NCBI RefSeq assembly: GCF_900292035.1
Contig: NZ_OMPO01000001.1
Location: 1,495,192 to 1,559,191, forward strand
Source of the DNA: Blastococcus sp. Marseille-P5729
GTDB taxonomy: Bacteria; Actinomycetota; Actinomycetes; Mycobacteriales; Antricoccaceae
DNA: 64,000 nucleotides
Direction: 5' to 3'
Shown here: one piece after another, positions 60,644 to 64,000 of the stretch
How positions within the stretch are numbered: position 1 is the first letter of the stretch
How the letters are laid out: every line of letters starts with the position of its first letter
Made by a program: the position numbers and the translations under genes
Notes under the pieces: model-generated
Told to the model about the DNA's origin: nothing
The model's database searches: none
Seen by the model: the letters and a program-made list of their open reading frames with translations, nothing else

Positions 60644-62677
60644 TCATATCAACGTGGAAAACATCGACCAGCCGTAGCTAATCGTGGTGGGTCCACTAAC
60701 CACGCCTGCGGCGGAAACCGGGTACACGCTGAGTGTGCCGCTGTTGAGGTTCGGCGTCCGAGCGTAGAGATAGGTACGCCCGGATGCTGGTGCTGCGGCG
60801 ATGTGGTCAAAGCCCCCCCACCCGCTGTTGATCCGGGCGACTGACGTAATCGAACCCCCCAGGCCCGTGGTGTACCGAAACAATCCCCCGTCGGCGGCCG
60901 CACGGGCGATCAGGTCGGGCCGACCGTCGCCGTCCAGATCGCCGGCGCCGACGACGAGATCGAGTGTGTTCCAGCCATGGTTGGCCACCGAGCGGTCATT
61001 GAAGCCGCCACCGGGGGCCCCGCGATAGAGATAGAGCACGCCGGATGGATCACGTCCATAAACGTCAGGAACCCCATCACCGGTTACATCTCCGATCGCG
61101 ACGATCATAGTCAGCCAGTCCCAGCCCGAGCCGATGTGACGCTTGTCGGTCGCAACCCCTTGACGGTTGAGCGGATAGAGATAAAGGGCGCCGGTGCCGG
61201 CCTCACGCGCGTAGAGGTCCGGGATGCCATCTCCGCTGACATCTCCTGGCGAGCCCACCCAGTCGAAGCCACCCCAACCCCCGCCGACGACCGTGCCGGA
61301 GCCGAACAATGTCGGTGAGTAGCCCGGATAGAGCACCATGGCCCCAGTAGTGCGGTTCTGTCCAAGGATGTCGATCGTGCCGTCGCCGTTGATATCGGTC
61401 AGTAGCCCGCCGTTCGGCTGTACGGGCGGGGTGGGCGGTTGCTGCGGACTGGTGATCGTCCACCAGGTCGAGCGCATTCCTAACGCGGTCCGGAAAGCCG
61501 CGCCAGTCACATCGACCGAGCCGGCGGTGCCCACGATCCGTAGCGTTTCGATGCGACCGCCCCACTCACCATTGCCGTCGCGCTTCAGGACGACTAACGC
61601 GGTGGGCGTGCCAACTTGCGGGTACGCAGCGTGGATCTGCGCGACGCTGAGGGTCGCGGTCCACGAGTTCGCGCTGCTCGGCATCACCCCGTCATAAGGG
61701 TCGGGCTTCGCTATGAGGTACGGGGCCGACCCGGCGACCGTATAGCCACCGTTGGACGATGAGAACTGGGTGAACGCATAACTATAGGCGCCGCCCGTGA
61801 TGACCACGCGCCCGCTCGTCGCGGTGATTGCTTGGTCGGTGGACGCCGCCTCGTAACTCGCGCGCAGCGTGCCGCTGGCCGTGTACTTCGCCACGCCATT
61901 GTACACCTGGCATTGCACCGTGTCGCAGGTGTGCGTAGGCCCGGTAGCCGTGTGACGTTCTCGGGAGGCGTACGTACGGGCGGCGACCGCCTGCGACTGT
62001 AGCGCGGCCTTCGACCAGCTCGGAGGCATCTCTGAGGGCACTACCGAGCGCAGATAGTCTTCCATGAGCACGGCGTTGTAAGCCTGGATCGTCCCGCCGG
62101 TAGTGTGAGCGCCGACGAGGCCGCGGTACTCGGTCCGGCCCGAGTCGGCCCCGATCAGCCGCACCCGGCCGGTCGGGCTGTGGAACAGTCCCCAGCCCCC
62201 TGGCACGTAGGAGTACTGCTGCCAACTGCTCGACCCCGAGTCGCTATGATCGAGCACGAGCGACCCACCGATGTTGCGCAGCCGCCAACTGGTCACTGGG
62301 CGGCCGCTGGGGGCGGTCGACGGCAGCGCGAGAGTTCCGCCGGACCATACCAGCGACATCCCGGCGACTGGATCGACCGTTGCCTGTCCACTTTGGGCCG
62401 TCGACAGGCGGACCTTGATATCCCAGTTCGGCTGGCTGGTCAGCGCGGTACCCGGGTAGTAGAAAGCCAGAATCTGTGCGGCACTGAGTCCCTGTGTGGC
62501 AGCGCCGTATGCACCCCACTGGCTCATCCCACGGCCATGCCCGTAGCCATGGCCGCTGAGCTGAAAGGCCCCGTTGCTGGGGTAGTAGGTCTCGGCCGCA
62601 AGCGCAGGCCGCGGCGCGAGCGTCAGGGTGCCGAAAGCGATGAGCAGCACGAGCAGCAGTTTGGCGAGAGCGCGCAT
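60644..62677 (-). CDS. Secreted SpoIID/LytB-domain protein with FG-GAP repeats
   Basis: 677 residues. Signal peptide (1-27, cleaved after ALA). Residues about 35-420 are a SpoIID/LytB-type domain: GHGYGHGRGMSQWGAYGAATQGLSA, VLMEDYLRSVVPSEMPPSW, ALQSQAVAARTYASRE and TQFSSSNGGYTV. Residues about 440-677 hold FG-GAP/VCBS repeats with calcium-type loops DINGDGTIDI, DVSGDGIPDL, DVTGDGVPDV and DLDGDGRPDL. SpoIID-type domains act on cell-wall glycan; the repeats suggest a beta-propeller-like surface module. ATG 62677 has GGAGGGG upstream. Confidence 0.85.
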   Translation of the reverse strand: MRALAKLLLVLLIAFGTLTLAPRPALAAETYYPSNGAFQLSGHGYGHGRGMSQWGAYGAATQGLSAAQILAFYYPGTALTSQPNWDIKVRLSTAQSGQATVDPVAGMSLVWSGGTLALPSTAPSGRPVTSWRLRNIGGSLVLDHSDSGSSSWQQYSYVPGGWGLFHSPTGRVRLIGADSGRTEYRGLVGAHTTGGTIQAYNAVLMEDYLRSVVPSEMPPSWSKAALQSQAVAARTYASRERHTATGPTHTCDTVQCQVYNGVAKYTASGTLRASYEAASTDQAITATSGRVVITGGAYSYAFTQFSSSNGGYTVAGSAPYLIAKPDPYDGVMPSSANSWTATLSVAQIHAAYPQVGTPTALVVLKRDGNGEWGGRIETLRIVGTAGSVDVTGAAFRTALGMRSTWWTITSPQQPPTPPVQPNGGLLTDINGDGTIDILGQNRTTGAMVLYPGYSPTLFGSGTVVGGGWGGFDWVGSPGDVSGDGIPDLYAREAGTGALYLYPLNRQGVATDKRHIGSGWDWLTMIVAIGDVTGDGVPDVYGRDPSGVLYLYRGAPGGGFNDRSVANHGWNTLDLVVGAGDLDGDGRPDLIARAAADGGLFRYTTGLGGSITSVARINSGWGGFDHIAAAPASGRTYLYARTPNLNSGTLSVYPVSAAGVVSGPTTISYGWSMFSTLI

Positions 62678-62800
62678 GGTCCGATGCCCCTCCGGCGGTC
62701 CGCAGATCAGCCGCCTCACTAAACACTCCAGAATCACCCGTGACAGCGATCTCACTATCGCACGAGCGAGGCGATCGCGGGAGGGTGCGCGCGTGCGCGG

Positions 62801-64000
62801 CTACCAGGTGATCACGCGGCCCTGGTACCGATCCGGCAGCTCGGCAAGCACCGCCTCGAGGACTTCCGGCGCAACGACGATCACGTGTTCAGCACCGCCG
62901 ATCTCGAACGTCTCGATCATCCGGTCCGCGACCTTCTCGTAGGAGAATCCCTGCCACCAGTCAGGACCACCGATGTCGATTCCGACGGCCGAAGCCTTGT
63001 CGCTCTTGACAGACCAGTCGCCGAGCATCGCGTGCATCCAGTGATCATCCAGAACCGAATAGCCGTCATGGGGCTGGATAGCGTAGTAGGTCACGCTGCC
63101 CTTCGGATACTCCTTGGCGACCTCGTACGCCAACACAATCCGATGCGAGGCGATCCGGAACGACGTGTCGGCGTTGATCACCGAACGCAGGGCCACGGCC
63201 TTGCTCGTATCGCCAAACCATGAGGTGAACCCGTTTGCGATGCCGCCGTAGACCGTGATCATGAAACCCATCGCCCCGATGAGGGCGAGAGCACTCCATC
63301 GTTTGGCCCCACTGGCCGCCATCAGCGGTGGTCGTACAAGCCTGGCTGCTCCTAGGGCGACGAAAGCGACCAGCGCGATCTGCACGCCGATGCCCAGTTT
63401 CCAGAAGTAATAGGAGAGCTGACCGTCGGCGATCAGCTGGTAGCCCGCGAGTACGCTCAGACCCGCCAGCAGCCCAACTAGGCTCCACGACTGGACGCCG
63501 TAGCGGTGGCGCACTCCGTATGACCAGCCCGCGACGACGCGCGGCTGGTAGGCGGCCATGAAGATCGCCAGCGCGAGCAGTCCGACGGTATGCGAGAACT
63601 GCGCGTCGATAGCGTCACCAGGCAGGGTCAACGTGCTACCCACGTCATATCCCGTGATCGTCAGCCCGATCTTCACCAGACAGGCAAGCAGCAGCGCGCC
63701 GATCGCCACCGTACTTGCCCAGTGGCGACGGAAGCCAAACCGCGTGCGCGGATCGCGCACGAGCGCAACCGCGAGGATCAGCCCCGCCCAGGGACCGATC
63801 AGCGGCCAGGCTCCCGTGGTGGCCACGACCAGACCGGCGGCCGGTGCGAGCACGACCGGGTGCCAGGGATCTGGGTGCGGCACGATGATCAGCACCATCA
63901 ACGCGATCGTGACACCAGCGAACCCGACGTTCAGGTGTCCACGCATCAGGGATGAACCGCCCGGTCCGAGGGTCATCAAGGCGATCGCAGCCACGCTCAG
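62801..64000 (-). CDS. Polytopic membrane protein, truncated by the window edge
   Basis: The frame is open to the window end, so the N-terminus is missing. About 400 residues are visible: at least eight membrane helices (to about residue 255 of the visible part), then a soluble C-terminal domain with ADTSFRIASHRIVLAYEVAK, VTYYAIQPHDGYSVLDDHWM and GGAEHVIVVAPEVLEAVLAE. The layout of helices plus an extracytoplasmic C-terminal domain suggests a GT-C glycosyltransferase or related envelope protein, but the catalytic loop is not in view and no family is recognised. Confidence 0.7.
   Translation of the reverse strand: MSVAAIALMTLGPGGSSLMRGHLNVGFAGVTIALMVLIIVPHPDPWHPVVLAPAAGLVVATTGAWPLIGPWAGLILAVALVRDPRTRFGFRRHWASTVAIGALLLACLVKIGLTITGYDVGSTLTLPGDAIDAQFSHTVGLLALAIFMAAYQPRVVAGWSYGVRHRYGVQSWSLVGLLAGLSVLAGYQLIADGQLSYYFWKLGIGVQIALVAFVALGAARLVRPPLMAASGAKRWSALALIGAMGFMITVYGGIANGFTSWFGDTSKAVALRSVINADTSFRIASHRIVLAYEVAKEYPKGSVTYYAIQPHDGYSVLDDHWMHAMLGDWSVKSDKASAVGIDIGGPDWWQGFSYEKVADRMIETFEIGGAEHVIVVAPEVLEAVLAELPDRYQGRVITW

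Overview
The window is high-GC DNA from a free-living actinomycete. Codons end mostly in G or C, GTG starts are common, and adjacent genes often overlap by the GTGA/ATGA type. Marker genes that point to Actinomycetia include the bacterial proteasome activator Bpa, GuaB1, a DUF5926 protein, a HelD/HelR-type helicase and a DUF3054 protein. The order cannot be fixed from the sequence alone. No rRNA, CRISPR array or replication origin was seen. Three tRNA genes (Arg-ACG, Ser-GCT, Ser-UGA) lie at 3.5-5 kb.

Most of the window is ordinary chromosome. 1-9 kb holds a zinc peptidase, aquaporin, nucleoside hydrolase, an SDR with halohydrin dehalogenase signatures, the tRNAs, a CPBP protease, an acyl-CoA ligase, a quinone oxidoreductase and bpa. 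9-14 kb holds the operon serS plus two HAD phosphatases, then guaB1. 14.4-17.7 kb is a complete glycine-betaine/proline ABC importer (ATPase, permease, lipoprotein). 17.8-25.4 kb has an L-lactate dehydrogenase-type FMN enzyme, a GroES-like protein, pheA with a phosphatase, a 2-hydroxyacid dehydrogenase, an unknown three-gene membrane cluster, GNAT enzymes and an MFS exporter. 26-31.7 kb has glpD, arcA and the molybdate importer modABC. 31.8-44.9 kb is mixed metabolism and DNA repair (DUF885, MpaB-like, fatty acyl-CoA ligase, hydrolases, rhodanese, Fpg/Nei, KstD-like flavoprotein, HhH-GPD, TrmL). 45-50.3 kb has a HelD-like helicase and a molybdopterin set: moaA, moaD, a MobA-like/MoaE fusion and a HTH-TOBE protein. 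With modABC this gives uptake, cofactor synthesis and probable molybdate-responsive control of molybdoenzymes, none of which is itself in the window. 50.3-56 kb has a PIG-V-like mannosyltransferase, an acyl-CoA dehydrogenase, purU, a methyltransferase and a TetR regulator.

56-60.6 kb is accessory and decayed: small orphan genes of lower GC, an immunity-like gene overlapping the end of a polymorphic nuclease toxin whose upstream part is broken by several frameshifts, a fragment of the large NAD-glutamate dehydrogenase, and an IS256-family element with a frameshifted, internally deleted transposase. A VapC toxin scar lies close by at 54.7 kb. The window ends with a SpoIID/FG-GAP secreted protein and a truncated membrane protein.

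The observations most worth following are: (1) the halohydrin-dehalogenase signature set in the SDR at 2682-3368; (2) a threefold, 132-bp-period duplication of the 3' end of bpa, in which the translated first copy has lost the tyrosine of the GQYL proteasome-docking tail while both untranslated downstream copies still encode it; (3) the mosaic toxin/GDH/IS256 junction region; and (4) at least three families of dispersed palindromic repeats.
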